64,000 nucleotides of DNA from Acidobacteriaceae bacterium (GCA_003134655.1 PLBY01000081.1:62001-126000), one strand, 5' to 3'; shown: positions 17,163 through 27,659, counted from the first letter of the stretch. Notes: generated by a model from the sequence alone, not told the origin. Numbers and translations are program-made.

Positions 17163-17730
17163 ATCTGCTGTCTTCTCCCCAAGATGTTTGCTCGGAATTC
17201 GATCATTTCTGTCGGATTGATTTGTCGGTTCAGCCGGACTCTGAAAGACACAGTTGCCGTCCCATTCAGCGCAAAACGAAAGCAATGAAATCGCATGGGG
17301 AGAGGCAAGAATGCTACAAAGTTTTGTTTTTAGAGGGGGAACGCTACTTTTACCGTCGCGCTGTGTTCCCCTATTTAACCAAAAGTCGCCCGCTTCGCCA
17401 AGCATGAAAATATTTGCACACTCACTGCTTCGATCAGGACTGGCAATGGGGGAGTAACCTGAAGCCAGATGGTAACGTGCAGGTAATCTACCAGTCGCAG
17501 ATTGCCGTAAGCGATTGTTTTCAAGGGGATAAGCGAAGCAGCTTTACTTCTCGGCAAAGAAGCGCACCGGCTTTTGCCTGTTGCGTAAAACCCCTTGGGG
17601 AATGTGGGCAGGATGCAGCGCGGAATCAAGCATTCGACCAGAACGAGGCATCCGTTTGACAGTCCGCATCGAGCGTGACAACATGACCGTCACGGAGTAC
17701 ACTTCCCGTCTCCTCCCCCCAACGTTCTCT
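17163..17730. other. Divergent intergenic region
   Basis: About 570 bases between the halogenase pair (leftward) and the secreted hydrolase (rightward), with room for two promoters. It carries surface-element copy 6 at 17404-17418. Short frames here show no recognisable protein. No RNA gene or strong hairpin was noticed. Confidence 0.6.
17404..17418 (+). promoter_or_regulatory. Surface-gene element, copy 6
   Basis: ATGAAAATATTTGCA followed by CACTC, matching the 15-base pattern. It points toward the secreted hydrolase at 17731. Confidence 0.5.
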
Positions 17731-19530
17731 ATGGCTTTTTCTCCATCCGAGGGTCCCGTGCGAAAATTCTCGTCTTCCGTAGTCCCCTGCTTGCTCCTTG
17801 CTGCCGTTCTCTTCCCCTTAGCGGGTTGCATCGCCCACGCGCCCGGCAGCGGCGGTGGAGGCCAGCAAATTCAGGTAAAGGTCACTTCGTCGCCAGTGTC
17901 ACCAGCGTCTGTGCCGGTGACTACGCCGACTGCCGCCAGCACGGTGCAGTACACCGCGTCGGTGACCGGCAGCAGCAACCCAGTAACATGGACCATCGCC
18001 GCCGATCCCAGCGCCAGCACGGTTTGCACGGCTACAGGAACCGGACTGGGGACCATCACAAACACTGGCGCCAATGCGATGACTTATACGGCTCCCTCCA
18101 CTCTTCCGGTGAGCCCCTGTGGCGTAGTAGTCACGGCGACCGCGAGCGATAACGTCACGACAGCCCAGGCACTCGTAAATGTTCATGTCGTGGTCGTGGT
18201 CTCGCCCCAAAACAGCACCGTGACGCAGGCCCCAGAAACCATCGGCCAAGGCGCCAATCTGCAGTACACGGCAACGGTGATTGGTGCCCCGAACACTCCC
18301 GCCGGCCAAGCCGTAAATTGGTCAGCATCGGGCGCGGGTTCATTCGACAATCCGCTAAACAACAATGGCCTTTATGTCGCACAGCCCCTCACAGGCGGGA
18401 CAACGTCGGTGCCCGCTACCATCACGGCCACGTCACAGTTCGATCCTTCACAGACTGGCCCGGCCAGCATTACGGTGCAGGAAACGGATCCCCTGGGCAA
18501 AGTCTCCAACATCCAGCAGCTGTCTGCATCTCAGTGTCCCGCCGACTCGGCCGGAGGGCTGGCCAACGGGACATGCTACTCGATGACGGTGTCCTGCGAT
18601 GGTGTCGCTGACCTGACGACCTATGTGAAGGTAAATAATCCGCCGGCAGGGACTACGCCCGTCGGTACCGTTCTTTTTCTGATCGGAAGCGGCGGAAATG
18701 GTCTTTATGACTCAAACCCGTCATGGACTTACGGGTATAAGACAGTCGAAATGGTAAACGCTACCTACAACACCGTTCAGATCTCATTCGGCGCGCCTTT
18801 CGTCTCTACCCAGCCCAACGGATGGTTGCAGGGTCCGGGTGGGGTTCGCCGCTTGGCTTGCCGCTATGCCGCTGTGGCCGACTGGGTCTACAACAATCCA
18901 GGCAAGATCAATGCGACCTCCACCGCCAGCAATAGCGCGCCCATGTGCGCAACGGGAAACAGTGGAGGATCTGGCGCTCTGGCATACGCGGTGTATCAAT
19001 ACGGATTGGCGGGGACCAACACAACTGGACCGCAACAGGAGTTCGCTATGATCGAGCCCACCAGCGGGCCCCCGATGACCCGGCTCGACCAGGCTTGCGT
19101 CTGCAACAACGGAGCGATGGGGAACGCAGACCGCTGCTCAACTAGTAGCCGCCTCCCGATGTGTTTCTCTCAGTCGGAAGCGGATATCATCGACCCGGCC
19201 TACCAAATCCAAGGCCAAAGCTCCCCTACGCTATGCTCCAACGGGCTCAGCGGAGTAGACTCTTCCCAAGCAATTCGGTTCGCTTCCGATAGCATTGACT
19301 ATCAACCCGGGAAAGCCATACAAATTGCGCTTTCCAAGACATTAGTCGTGAACATGCGATTCGGAGGGTTGGATACTTCCCACGCCGTGCCTCAAGGCGA
19401 AACGTGGCGGACGGCTGTAACTCCCCAACCGGCGGATCCACTGTGCATCGATGACGCACCGCATGACATTCCCAGCGCCTTGGATGGTGCAACTACCATC
19501 GCGAACGACATCATCGGCGCGTGCCACTAG
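17731..19530 (+). CDS. Lipoprotein with Ig-like domains and alpha/beta-hydrolase domain
   Basis: 599 residues from ATG 17731. Lipoprotein signal with lipobox LAGC, then a Gly-rich linker. Two Ig-like beta-sandwich regions follow (VTSSPVSPASVPV; VVVVSPQNSTVTQ). The C-terminal 330 residues look like an alpha/beta hydrolase. GTVLFLIGSGGNGLY is the first strand, GNSGGSGALAYAVYQYG carries the G-x-S-x-G nucleophile, and a late His in DDAPHDIPSA could complete the triad. Many Cys suggest disulfides. It is probably an esterase or depolymerase on the outer surface; the substrate is unknown. It has its own terminator at 19558-19592. Confidence 0.72.
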   Translation: MAFSPSEGPVRKFSSSVVPCLLLAAVLFPLAGCIAHAPGSGGGGQQIQVKVTSSPVSPASVPVTTPTAASTVQYTASVTGSSNPVTWTIAADPSASTVCTATGTGLGTITNTGANAMTYTAPSTLPVSPCGVVVTATASDNVTTAQALVNVHVVVVVSPQNSTVTQAPETIGQGANLQYTATVIGAPNTPAGQAVNWSASGAGSFDNPLNNNGLYVAQPLTGGTTSVPATITATSQFDPSQTGPASITVQETDPLGKVSNIQQLSASQCPADSAGGLANGTCYSMTVSCDGVADLTTYVKVNNPPAGTTPVGTVLFLIGSGGNGLYDSNPSWTYGYKTVEMVNATYNTVQISFGAPFVSTQPNGWLQGPGGVRRLACRYAAVADWVYNNPGKINATSTASNSAPMCATGNSGGSGALAYAVYQYGLAGTNTTGPQQEFAMIEPTSGPPMTRLDQACVCNNGAMGNADRCSTSSRLPMCFSQSEADIIDPAYQIQGQSSPTLCSNGLSGVDSSQAIRFASDSIDYQPGKAIQIALSKTLVVNMRFGGLDTSHAVPQGETWRTAVTPQPADPLCIDDAPHDIPSALDGATTIANDIIGACH

Positions 19531-19557
19531 CAGCGGCTGAACGCTCTGCAATAACAA

Positions 19558-19592
19558 CAGAGCCCGCCGACACTCGGCGGGCTCTGTCATTT
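19558..19592. terminator. Bidirectional terminator
   Basis: Perfect 12-bp stem CAGAGCCCGCCG/CGGCGGGCTCTG with a 5-base loop. It is followed by TCATTTT on the plus strand and TTGTTATT on the minus strand. It separates two convergent secreted-protein genes. Confidence 0.85.
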
Positions 19593-19610
19593 TGACGCGG
19601 ACATCCGTTC

Positions 19611-21110
19611 TTATTGGCAGGTCGAGAGCTTGAAGTTCGAGATCCGCGTATCCCAGTCAATCGCAGTTCCCGTCTCGCTCACTTTGTAGTACTGGTTCAC
19701 GTACCAGAAGGTGCAGCCGTCCACGGGATCCACGGTCATGCTGGTGTAATCGCCCCAGTGGCTGGAGTTTTCCTCGTCGCCAATTCCATTCTGGAGCGCA
19801 ATCTCCACCGGGGTGGTCTTGCCCGGAAGACTCCAATACGCCGCCCGGATGCCCGGTTCAACCGCACTGCTCGACACGCTGTAGCCCGCCGCAGCGTTGC
19901 CCACCTTGTCCTGCGCGATGCTGGGCATGAAGCGGTAGAGACTGTTGCCGTTGTTCACCGTACCGCTCTGATACAGGGTCGGGTTGCCGGCCCCACGCAG
20001 TTCGTACCACCGGATTCCCGTCTGCTGATTCGTACCGGTTGTCATCTGAATTGTGTGGCTGATCAGAAACGACTGGTAGGTCCCGAAATTTCGGTAGCTC
20101 AGGCGCGGCATGAGGCGATCGCCCACCGAATCCACGTAAACCCCCGTGCCTCGGCTCGACGGCTCGTTCACACAGAACGTGTTGGCGACTTGCGCGACGT
20201 CGTAGCAGCCCGGTTCGTAGCTGGGAACCGTGATCTGCGACTTGGTGAAGGTGGTAAGAGTCGGACTCTTCCAGTTCACATGGAAATTCCACAAATTCAG
20301 CTTCGTCGACGTCGTGGTCTTCCCGTCGTTGAGAGGATTCTGGATGCTCAGAAAATATTCATGGCGTCCGGTTGGCGGAGCCGTAGTGCCATCCAAATCG
20401 GTGGGAATCAGGCTGTGCTTCAGATACAAGCTGCCGTTCGGTGGAATCGGATTGGGATCGCTGAAACACTGCATGGAGCGCGCGGTTCCGTCGATCAGCA
20501 TGTTCGTGCGGTCCAGCGCGCAAGCCACAACCCCAATGTTCATATATTGGTTATTCGTGTCCTGCAGAATAAAACTCACGTAGTATCCGTCGCTCCACGT
20601 ACCGAACTTGGGCCAGTCGGGCCAGTACACATTCCCGCGGGAGTTGGCTCCAAGTACCGCGTTCAGAGAAAATTGGTACGTGAACCAGGCCAGCGTCGAG
20701 GAACTGAGATCGTCCGTATTCGAGATGGCAACGCAGTAGTAATACGTGTTGCTGGCGGGCGTGCCGCGCCGCGCAATCACCCAGCGCGAAGCCAGGCGGT
20801 CAAATGTGATGATGCCGTCGCCCCCGCCCGCGCCGTAGCAATTCGTCATGTTGTTGTTCCGCCACGGCGTGTCCCCATTCTGAGGGCTCGCCCACACCGG
20901 TGCGAATGATGTCTTGTCATACGCCTGGTAGAACGTATTCACCCATTCCATGTACTGTTTTGTTCCCACCGCACCGTTAGGATCGATGTCGGGTCCCGGT
21001 CCGGATACTTGCGAGGCATCCATGCCTTCAAAAGACGAGACCGTTTGGCTCTGAACCGCGAAAGGCATGATAAGTGCGAGGATTGCCAGGATTGCCGTCT
21101 TGAAGGTCAT
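19611..21110 (-). CDS. Secreted beta-propeller-like protein of unknown function
   Basis: 499 residues with a cleavable signal peptide (AILAILALIMPFAVQSQ). The mature part is rich in Tyr, Trp and Asn, with blocks such as DPNGAVGTKQYMEWVN, FDRLASRWVIARR, PKFGTWSDGYYVSF, SVGDRLMPRLSYRNFG and SSHWGDYTSMTVDPVDGCTFWYVNQYY. The same blocks, in the same order, form the N-terminal 600 residues of the protein at 51757-55041 (for example DRMQQFFHY, RWGDWYSGVLDPSDSCTVWVAGEYL). It is therefore one of two members of a family here and lacks the ASH repeats of the other. A propeller fold is my guess. A surface element precedes it in the same orientation. Confidence 0.75.
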   Translation of the reverse strand: MTFKTAILAILALIMPFAVQSQTVSSFEGMDASQVSGPGPDIDPNGAVGTKQYMEWVNTFYQAYDKTSFAPVWASPQNGDTPWRNNNMTNCYGAGGGDGIITFDRLASRWVIARRGTPASNTYYYCVAISNTDDLSSSTLAWFTYQFSLNAVLGANSRGNVYWPDWPKFGTWSDGYYVSFILQDTNNQYMNIGVVACALDRTNMLIDGTARSMQCFSDPNPIPPNGSLYLKHSLIPTDLDGTTAPPTGRHEYFLSIQNPLNDGKTTTSTKLNLWNFHVNWKSPTLTTFTKSQITVPSYEPGCYDVAQVANTFCVNEPSSRGTGVYVDSVGDRLMPRLSYRNFGTYQSFLISHTIQMTTGTNQQTGIRWYELRGAGNPTLYQSGTVNNGNSLYRFMPSIAQDKVGNAAAGYSVSSSAVEPGIRAAYWSLPGKTTPVEIALQNGIGDEENSSHWGDYTSMTVDPVDGCTFWYVNQYYKVSETGTAIDWDTRISNFKLSTCQ

Positions 21111-21482
21111 ATAAGTTTTTCTCGATTTCTTAACGAATCCGTTTGACGAGTGACGGAAGGGGAAGGTGTTGCAATGAGGCTAGCATGAGCCCAGAGCTTG
21201 GCCTAGGAGACAAAAGACTCCGTGTCCCTTCACTGAATGCGCACTCGAGTGTGCAAGAACTTTCATCATTGACATAGCCTTCGGTGGGCCCAAGAATAAC
21301 TACACGATTCTGCCCGAAGTGATACGCGCCGTTATCCCCCCTTCGCTGTCGGCAATCGATTGAGACTGGGAAAGCTCTGTACGCAAAGACGTTCCTTGTC
21401 TGCTAAGACTTCTCCTCCCCTGCTCGTGATCTGAAAATGGTTCCAAGCGCGGTGAATTCTGCGCGAGGTTGTTCCAAGGTGT
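21111..21482. other. Divergent intergenic region
   Basis: About 370 bases between two divergent secreted-protein genes. Surface-element copy 5 (minus strand, 21252-21266) lies about 140 bases before the leftward gene. No other feature seen. Confidence 0.6.
21252..21276 (-). promoter_or_regulatory. Surface-gene element, copy 5
   Basis: On the minus strand: GTCAATG, then ATGAAAGTTCTTGCA (21266 to 21252), then CACTC. The 15-base core is identical to copy 4. It points at the secreted protein gene that starts at 21110. Confidence 0.55.
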
Positions 21483-23966
21483 ATGAAAGGGGCACGCATG
21501 CGTTCTGACCGTCTCCCAAAGACAAGCGGCATTCTGGTTGTCGCGATATTGGCTGTCACCTCCGGCCTCGCCGTCATGCCGCAAGCCGCTGCCCAGGTCA
21601 ACGTGCTCACGAACAAGATGGATAACTCCCACACGGGCCAGAACATCAGCGAAACCAGGCTCACGACGTCGAACGTGAATTCCAACATGTTTGGAAAACT
21701 GTTCGCCTTCAACGTCGACGGTTATGTGCAGTCGCAGCCGCTCTACATGTCCGCTCTGAGCGTAAATGGCGTCGCGCATAACGTCGTTTTCGTCGCCACC
21801 CAGCATGACAGCGTCTTCGCAATTGATGCCGATACCGGCCTTCAACTCTGGCAAGCCAGCTTCATCAACCCGGCAGCAGGAATAACCACGGTCCCAGCCC
21901 AAGCTGAGGGTTGCAATAACGTGACGGGCTTCAACGAACTGGGTATCGTCAGCACTCCGGTCATCGATCCGAGCACGGGAACTCTCTATGTGACCGCGAA
22001 AACCCAGGAGATCGTATCGGGGCACTACACCTACGTGTACCGCTTGCATGCTTTGGATGTCACTACTGGCCTTGAGAAACTTGGCGGCCCGGTGCAGATC
22101 ACCGGTCAGATCGGCAGCCTGACCTTTACGCCTCTCAATCAGATCCAACGGCCCGGACTTCTACTTTCGAATGGCACCCTCTACCTTGGATTTGGCTCGA
22201 ATGGTTGCGACTTCAATGCGCGCGGCTGGCTATTTGCCTACGGGGCCTCGAACCTGCAACAGATTGCGCAGATGACCACGCAGCCCGACAACAGCTATGG
22301 CAGCTCTATTTGGCAGGGTGGCGTTGGTCCCGCGGCAGACAGCGCCGGCAACGTGTTTTTTTCGACCGCCAATGGCAGCTTCAACTTCAGCACCCAGGAC
22401 TTCGGCGATAGCGTCCTGAAGGTGTCCTTGGGTACGAACACCCTTTCTGTCGCGGACTATTTCACGCCCTTCGACCAGGCCAACATGGCAGCTACAGATC
22501 TCGATCTGGGCTCCGGCGGTGTAACGCTTCTTCCGACCCAGGGCAGTAACACTCCAAATTTGCTCGTCACTTCTGGCAAAGACGCCGACATTTATCTCAT
22601 CAACCGGGACAATCTGGGTTTGTACAATCCCACCAACAATGACCAGATCCCCCAGTACCTTCCCGCGGCGCTCAGCGGCGAATTGTTTGGCAGCCCGGTG
22701 TACTGGAACAACACGGTTTATTTTCTGGCTCACCAGGACTACCTGAAGGCATATTCCTTAGGCGTCAACAGCAGCAACCATAGCGTGCTCTCCACCACTC
22801 CAGTCGCACAAACGAATGTAAAGCTTACGAACATCGGCTTTCCCGTGGTCTCGGCGAACGGCACCAGCAACGGCATCGTTTGGGTGGTGCGCAGCGTCAA
22901 GGGCGTCCAATTAATGTCAGCCTTTGACGCGGTCCATCTCGTTCTGCTCTATGATTCCGGAATGGCCGCGGGTGGTCGCGACTCACTCGGAGCGATCGGG
23001 CACTCTGCTACTCCCATCGTGGCGAATGGCAAAGTATATGCGGGCACCCAGACGCAGTTGGTCTCGTACGGCTTATTCCCAGAGGTCAATGCAGTTACCG
23101 GCGGCGGACAGACAGGCTATGCTGGCACTACCTTGCCGATCCCCATCACAGTGAAGGCTACCAATCCTTACACTGGGGCTCCGATCCCTGGTGTGACCGT
23201 AACCTTCGGGGATGCCGGCAAGAAGGGAACGTTCAGCAATCCGACTGCAGTCACCGACAGTAATGGCCAAGCGTCGAGCACCTACAAGCTTCCGAATCTT
23301 CCCCAGACTTTGACTCTCACGGTATCCGCTCCTGGATATTCCTCGGCTACCTTCACTGAGCAAGACAACGTAGGACCCGTGGCTTCCTTGTCTGTCGCAT
23401 CCGGCTCGAAGCAAGTCGGAACCGTGGGAACCACTTTGCCTCTTCCCATTGTCATTCGAGCCAAAGATGCCGTCGGGAATCTTGTTCCCGGCGCGACCGT
23501 AGCCTTCACGGACGGAACCGGCGGAACCTTCTCTCCGAACCCCGCGATCACTGATTCGACCGGGCAAGCCACCACCTCTTACACGCTGCCAACCGTTGCC
23601 AAGTCGCTGACCGTTACCGCTTCAGTCGGTTCGATCAAAACCACCGCCGCGGAGCAATCCAATGCTGGGCCCGCCACGGCGATGACCATCGTCCAGGGCA
23701 ACAACCAGACCGCGCACGTGAACACGAAATTAGCGAAGGCCCTTATTGTTTCCATCACCGATCAATATCAGAATGGAATCCCCGGGCTCACCGTGACCTT
23801 CACCGATAACAGCGCTGGCGGAACGTTCTCAACGACAACTCCGATTACGAATAATCACGGACAGGCCTCAGTCACCTACACCACACCCGCAAGCACAGGG
23901 ACGGTGAACATCACGGCGACCTACTCGACTCTGCCTCCGGCTCAGTTCACTGAGACGGTGAATTAG
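21483..23966 (+). CDS. Secreted PQQ-like beta-propeller with three invasin-type Ig (Big-1) domains
   Basis: 827 residues. A signal peptide ends at about residue 38 (PQAAAQ). Residues about 40-530 show PQQ/quinoprotein-like propeller blades (VFVATQHDSVFAIDADTGLQ, GTLYVTAKT, PIVANGKVYAGTQTQL). The last 290 residues hold three Big-1 repeats, each with the pattern GVTVTF / GTFS / TDSNGQAS-Y-LP, as in invasins and intimins. Surface adhesion or ligand display is likely; no enzymatic residues are evident. ATG 21498, behind AAAGGGG, is an equally good start. It is transcribed divergently from the gene at 19611-21110. Confidence 0.8.
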   Translation: MKGARMRSDRLPKTSGILVVAILAVTSGLAVMPQAAAQVNVLTNKMDNSHTGQNISETRLTTSNVNSNMFGKLFAFNVDGYVQSQPLYMSALSVNGVAHNVVFVATQHDSVFAIDADTGLQLWQASFINPAAGITTVPAQAEGCNNVTGFNELGIVSTPVIDPSTGTLYVTAKTQEIVSGHYTYVYRLHALDVTTGLEKLGGPVQITGQIGSLTFTPLNQIQRPGLLLSNGTLYLGFGSNGCDFNARGWLFAYGASNLQQIAQMTTQPDNSYGSSIWQGGVGPAADSAGNVFFSTANGSFNFSTQDFGDSVLKVSLGTNTLSVADYFTPFDQANMAATDLDLGSGGVTLLPTQGSNTPNLLVTSGKDADIYLINRDNLGLYNPTNNDQIPQYLPAALSGELFGSPVYWNNTVYFLAHQDYLKAYSLGVNSSNHSVLSTTPVAQTNVKLTNIGFPVVSANGTSNGIVWVVRSVKGVQLMSAFDAVHLVLLYDSGMAAGGRDSLGAIGHSATPIVANGKVYAGTQTQLVSYGLFPEVNAVTGGGQTGYAGTTLPIPITVKATNPYTGAPIPGVTVTFGDAGKKGTFSNPTAVTDSNGQASSTYKLPNLPQTLTLTVSAPGYSSATFTEQDNVGPVASLSVASGSKQVGTVGTTLPLPIVIRAKDAVGNLVPGATVAFTDGTGGTFSPNPAITDSTGQATTSYTLPTVAKSLTVTASVGSIKTTAAEQSNAGPATAMTIVQGNNQTAHVNTKLAKALIVSITDQYQNGIPGLTVTFTDNSAGGTFSTTTPITNNHGQASVTYTTPASTGTVNITATYSTLPPAQFTETVN

Positions 23967-24313
23967 GCGGATTGACGCGCGCGCGGCACGGTACTGGCTG
24001 AATTTGTTTGCCGCCGTTCCGTTCTGGGAATGCCCCAGAACCCGCATCAATACTGCTCCTTACTTTAGTCTCACCCGAGACATGTACTTCCGGCCCCACT
24101 GGTTAAGGCGTTCGCCTTATTCCAACCTTTGGACGCATCCGCTATTCTCTACGCACTGTCACCTTGTTTTGTTTGCTAGTGGTCTCATTCACACGTCCCG
24201 GTTGCTTGCTTTGCTCGGCACGCATGGTGCGAATTAGGCCTCTGTTTCATCTTTCTGGCCGAACACCCTCGGTTATCCGAGTCCTACCGTCACAGGGAGG
24301 CCCTGTCTTCAAA
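23967..24313. other. Intergenic region with hairpins and a second shared motif
   Basis: Contains GTTCTGGG/CCCAGAAC (about 24020-24040, no T-run), CATGTACTTC plus CGGCCCC at 24081-24097 (also found at 47579, see findings), and the palindrome TAAGGCGTTCGCCTTA (about 24104-24119). No gene seen. Confidence 0.5.
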
Positions 24314-26263
24314 ATGCGACGATCTAACTCCGCTCTTTGCGGCCTGGCTGTAGTCCTTTTCTGCCTGTCCCACTTTTCTCTTGGTCAAGCCACTGTCAAT
24401 GAAAGCCTGGAAACCGCATTTATTTACGTCGATGGCACGACCGGATCGGACTCGAATTCAGGCTCACAGTCGAGCCCGCTGAAAACCATCGGCGCCGCCA
24501 CGTCCATGGCGATGACCAACAATCACAACTCGATCGGCTCCCGCATTCTCATCAATCCGGGCACCTACCGCGAGAGCATTTCCCTGAGTCACAGCTCGAA
24601 AGACACCAGCCTTCCCCTCACCATCGAGGCCGCCACCAAGGGCACCGTCATTGTGAGCGGCGCCACGCTCTATACCGGGTGGGTGAGATATCCGACCAAT
24701 ACCAGCATCTACACCAACAGTTGGACCAACAACTGGGCACCGTGCAACACAATCGCGATCTGCCCAACTCAGCAGGAAATCATGATGCGGCAGGAACTGG
24801 TCGCCGTGAATGGCACGCTGCTGACGCAGGTTTTGTCACTCACGCAGATGGTGCAAGGCACGTTCTACGTCGATGAGGCGGGAGCGACGATCTACGTCTG
24901 GCCGGCTGCGGGAACCAATATGACGACGGCGACCGTGGACGTTGCCACTACACCGACAATCTTGAAGATCAACAGCAAGTCGAATATCGTGGTTCGCGGC
25001 TTGACGTTCCAGTTCGCCAATAGCTGCCACTTTACTCCGGCGGTGTTTGTTTCGGGATCTTCCACCAACATTCTGTTCGACTCTGACGTCTTTCAGTGGA
25101 ATAACGGCCAAGGTCTGAATATTTCCTATCCGACCACATACTTCACCGTTCAGAACAGCCTGGCCCAACACAACGGCGACAGCGGCTTCCAGGAACAACA
25201 GACCAAGTACGGACTTTGGCAGTCCGACACCACTTCATACAACAACTGGCGCGGCGCTCAAGCCGGCTACTACGCCTGCAATACCTCAGGATTCCACGCA
25301 TCGCTGGTGCACGTCGATACGGTCAACAATCTCACCACAACTTTCAATCAGACCTACGGCATTCACTGGGATACCGACAATGCCAACATCACCAGCAGTG
25401 GCATCAACTCCACCGGCAACCAGATGACGGGAATCTTCCTTGAGAAGAACGAGGGACCGATCTCCATTACCGGCAGCTACGTCTGCAACCAGACTGCCCC
25501 GACCGGAGTCGGCGGCATTGTCCTCCGCAACTCGGAAGCCATATCCCTGACCAAGAGCGCCGTTTTGAACAACATCACCGCGCAGATCATGGTCATCGGT
25601 CAGGCCGGCGGCATCCAGGTCACCAACTGGGAGACCGGCGTGACTACCAACCTGCTTACCCAGAATTTCACCAATACCGCCAACGTCATTGAGGGAACGA
25701 CCAACAGCCAGCAGGTTTTTCAGGACAGCTACCTTGTCGATGGGGATTGGACCACTTTCCAGGACACTCTGATCTCTTCTGGCAATACGTGGTGGAATGC
25801 CTACAATTCCACGACCCCCTTCGAGCTGCCCACCCCGAAAAAGAATTCCAAGACTGATTTCTCCGGTTGGAAAAGCGACACGCTCACGGATGCCACTTCA
25901 AGTTTCAAACTTCCCCGCAGCAACACGGGAGCCGCCTGCAACCTGCAACCCGTCGGGACCGACTTCTGGTTCATGGTGGACCACTCTTCCCTCACGGTGA
26001 GCCCCAGCGGAGCAGCAGCAACTTATAACTTTACGCTAACTCCTCTCAACTTCACCGGAACGGTGAAGCTGACCCTGGATGGAATCTCCGAAGTTCATGG
26101 ACTCTCCGCCACCTTGAGCGCCAGTACCATCAAAGTCTCCGGGACCTCGCTCCTGACGGTGACCGCCGGATCCAACACAGCGCCCGGGACCTACTCAATC
26201 ACGGTGATTGCCAACAGCGGTAGCATGACCCGCACCGTGACCGTGCAGCTAGTAGTTAGTTAG
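24314..26263 (+). CDS. Secreted right-handed parallel beta-helix protein (pectate-lyase-like fold)
   Basis: 649 residues from ATG 24314, the Met directly before the signal peptide (SALCGLAVVLFCLSHFSLG). The opening IYVDGTTGSDSNSGSQSSPLKTIGAA is the DUF1565-type start of many beta-helix proteins. Repeats such as NIVVRGLTFQFANS, NILFDSDVFQWNNGQG and YFTVQNSLAQHNGDSG build the helix coils. The C-terminal 85 residues are a separate beta-sandwich (SLTVSPSGAAATYNFTLTPLNF). It may bind or cleave an acidic polysaccharide; a catalytic set cannot be assigned from sequence alone. The neighbouring secreted genes on the same strand are transcribed separately. Confidence 0.78.
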   Translation: MRRSNSALCGLAVVLFCLSHFSLGQATVNESLETAFIYVDGTTGSDSNSGSQSSPLKTIGAATSMAMTNNHNSIGSRILINPGTYRESISLSHSSKDTSLPLTIEAATKGTVIVSGATLYTGWVRYPTNTSIYTNSWTNNWAPCNTIAICPTQQEIMMRQELVAVNGTLLTQVLSLTQMVQGTFYVDEAGATIYVWPAAGTNMTTATVDVATTPTILKINSKSNIVVRGLTFQFANSCHFTPAVFVSGSSTNILFDSDVFQWNNGQGLNISYPTTYFTVQNSLAQHNGDSGFQEQQTKYGLWQSDTTSYNNWRGAQAGYYACNTSGFHASLVHVDTVNNLTTTFNQTYGIHWDTDNANITSSGINSTGNQMTGIFLEKNEGPISITGSYVCNQTAPTGVGGIVLRNSEAISLTKSAVLNNITAQIMVIGQAGGIQVTNWETGVTTNLLTQNFTNTANVIEGTTNSQQVFQDSYLVDGDWTTFQDTLISSGNTWWNAYNSTTPFELPTPKKNSKTDFSGWKSDTLTDATSSFKLPRSNTGAACNLQPVGTDFWFMVDHSSLTVSPSGAAATYNFTLTPLNFTGTVKLTLDGISEVHGLSATLSASTIKVSGTSLLTVTAGSNTAPGTYSITVIANSGSMTRTVTVQLVVS

Positions 26264-26552
26264 CAGATAAATCGGCCTTGTCTTCTGCATTGAAGGAACC
26301 GACCTCACGTTCCCCGATGCAGAGAGCAAGACCGTTCGCTTGCTCCGAGTCAGGTCCCTTCCAGGCTCTCCCGGTGCCCACTCTCACAACAGTGCGCGTT
26401 CCGGAATGCGATAGAATCAAGCACGCATTTGGAAATACTCCGCAGAGTTCGGGTGGACAATGGACCAGGGTGCGCGAAGACTTTCAGATTTATGTATAGC
26501 TTTGAGCATTCCAAGCAAGGCCGGTCGATTCAGCATGCCCAGGAGTGGACCA

Positions 26553-27659
26553 ATGTTCAAATTCCCTCAGGCGATCTTGCTGCTTTTAGTTTTCCTGGCA
26601 TGCACTTCCGCGCAAGAGGACCTGTCCAAGAAACCTACTCTGCCGGTAGGCAAACTCATCGCCGCCCGCGACATGACCACTGCTCGCGGCGGTCACACGG
26701 CAACCTTCCTGCCCGACTTCACCATTCTGATTGCAGGTGGAAAGCAAGAGCGGGGTGTAGTCCTGGCGACCACAGAGATATACGATCCCACTACGGAGAG
26801 GTTCTCACCCGCAGGCAGAATGACCGTTCCCCGGGAAGGCCACATTGCCGCCGCCCTGTCCGACGGAAAAATCCTGATCGCCGGAGGCGCGAGCCAGAAT
26901 GGAGTTCCGCTCTCCAGCAGCGAGGACTTCGATTTCGAAACCGGCAAATTCACGCCCCGGGGAACGATGCATGCGCACCGTGTTCATGCAGTCGCGACTG
27001 TGATCCGCGATGGCCGCGTTCTTGTGACCGGAGGCGAAGACGGCAACCAACCCTTGGATTCCGCCGAGTTTTACGACGTGCTCACCGGCAAATGGACGCT
27101 GGTGGCAAAAATGACGTCGCCACGCGCGAATCACAGCGCCACGCTTCTCTCCGACGGCCGCGTCCTGATCGCGGGTGGAACCGGCAGCCATCACGCAGCG
27201 CTCGCTACCGCAGAAATCTTCGACCCGAAGACGAATCGCTTCACTCCGACTGCGAGCCTGCACGCAGCCCGCTCCAGCCATACCGCGGCTCTCCTGGCCA
27301 AGGGTGCAGTTCTAATTGCTGGGGGCGCTGGGATGAGTCACTCCCCACTTGCCTCTGCCGAGATTTACAACCCTGCGACGAATTCCTTTTCCCCGATCGG
27401 AAATCTCATCGAGCCTCGCTTTAGGCTTCCCGACTCGACCGCACTGCTCGATGGTCGAGTCTTAGTCATAGGCGGAGCTGCGTCGGCAGAGATTTACGAT
27501 CCGAAAACCGCCTCGTTCCGCACCGCCGATGGACGCATGGATACGCCCCGCTACTCTTCAGCGGCCCTGCAGTTGATGGACGGCACCACGCGCATCTTCG
27601 GCGGGTACGACTCCAAAGGAGTCAGCACAGCGAAAACCTGGATCTACCGTCCGAAGTAG
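26553..27659 (+). CDS. Secreted single kelch-propeller protein
   Basis: 368 residues from ATG 26553, with AGGAG (26541-26545) 7 bases upstream. A short signal peptide (AILLLLVFLACTSAQ) precedes seven kelch repeats marked by LIAGGK, LIAGGA, LVTGGE, LIAGGT, LIAGGA, LVIGGA and RIFGGY, each followed by an EIYDPTT-type strand. One closed propeller of six or seven blades is expected. Its blade pattern (AEIYDP.T..F) differs from the 700-residue kelch proteins at 33968-40661, so it is a separate lineage. Probably a carbohydrate- or protein-binding surface module. Confidence 0.82.
   Translation: MFKFPQAILLLLVFLACTSAQEDLSKKPTLPVGKLIAARDMTTARGGHTATFLPDFTILIAGGKQERGVVLATTEIYDPTTERFSPAGRMTVPREGHIAAALSDGKILIAGGASQNGVPLSSSEDFDFETGKFTPRGTMHAHRVHAVATVIRDGRVLVTGGEDGNQPLDSAEFYDVLTGKWTLVAKMTSPRANHSATLLSDGRVLIAGGTGSHHAALATAEIFDPKTNRFTPTASLHAARSSHTAALLAKGAVLIAGGAGMSHSPLASAEIYNPATNSFSPIGNLIEPRFRLPDSTALLDGRVLVIGGAASAEIYDPKTASFRTADGRMDTPRYSSAALQLMDGTTRIFGGYDSKGVSTAKTWIYRPK

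Noticed and set aside
17581..17730. Upstream extension of the alpha/beta-hydrolase lipoprotein
   Set aside because: It would place the lipoprotein signal peptide over 60 residues inside the protein; the start at 17731 fits export.
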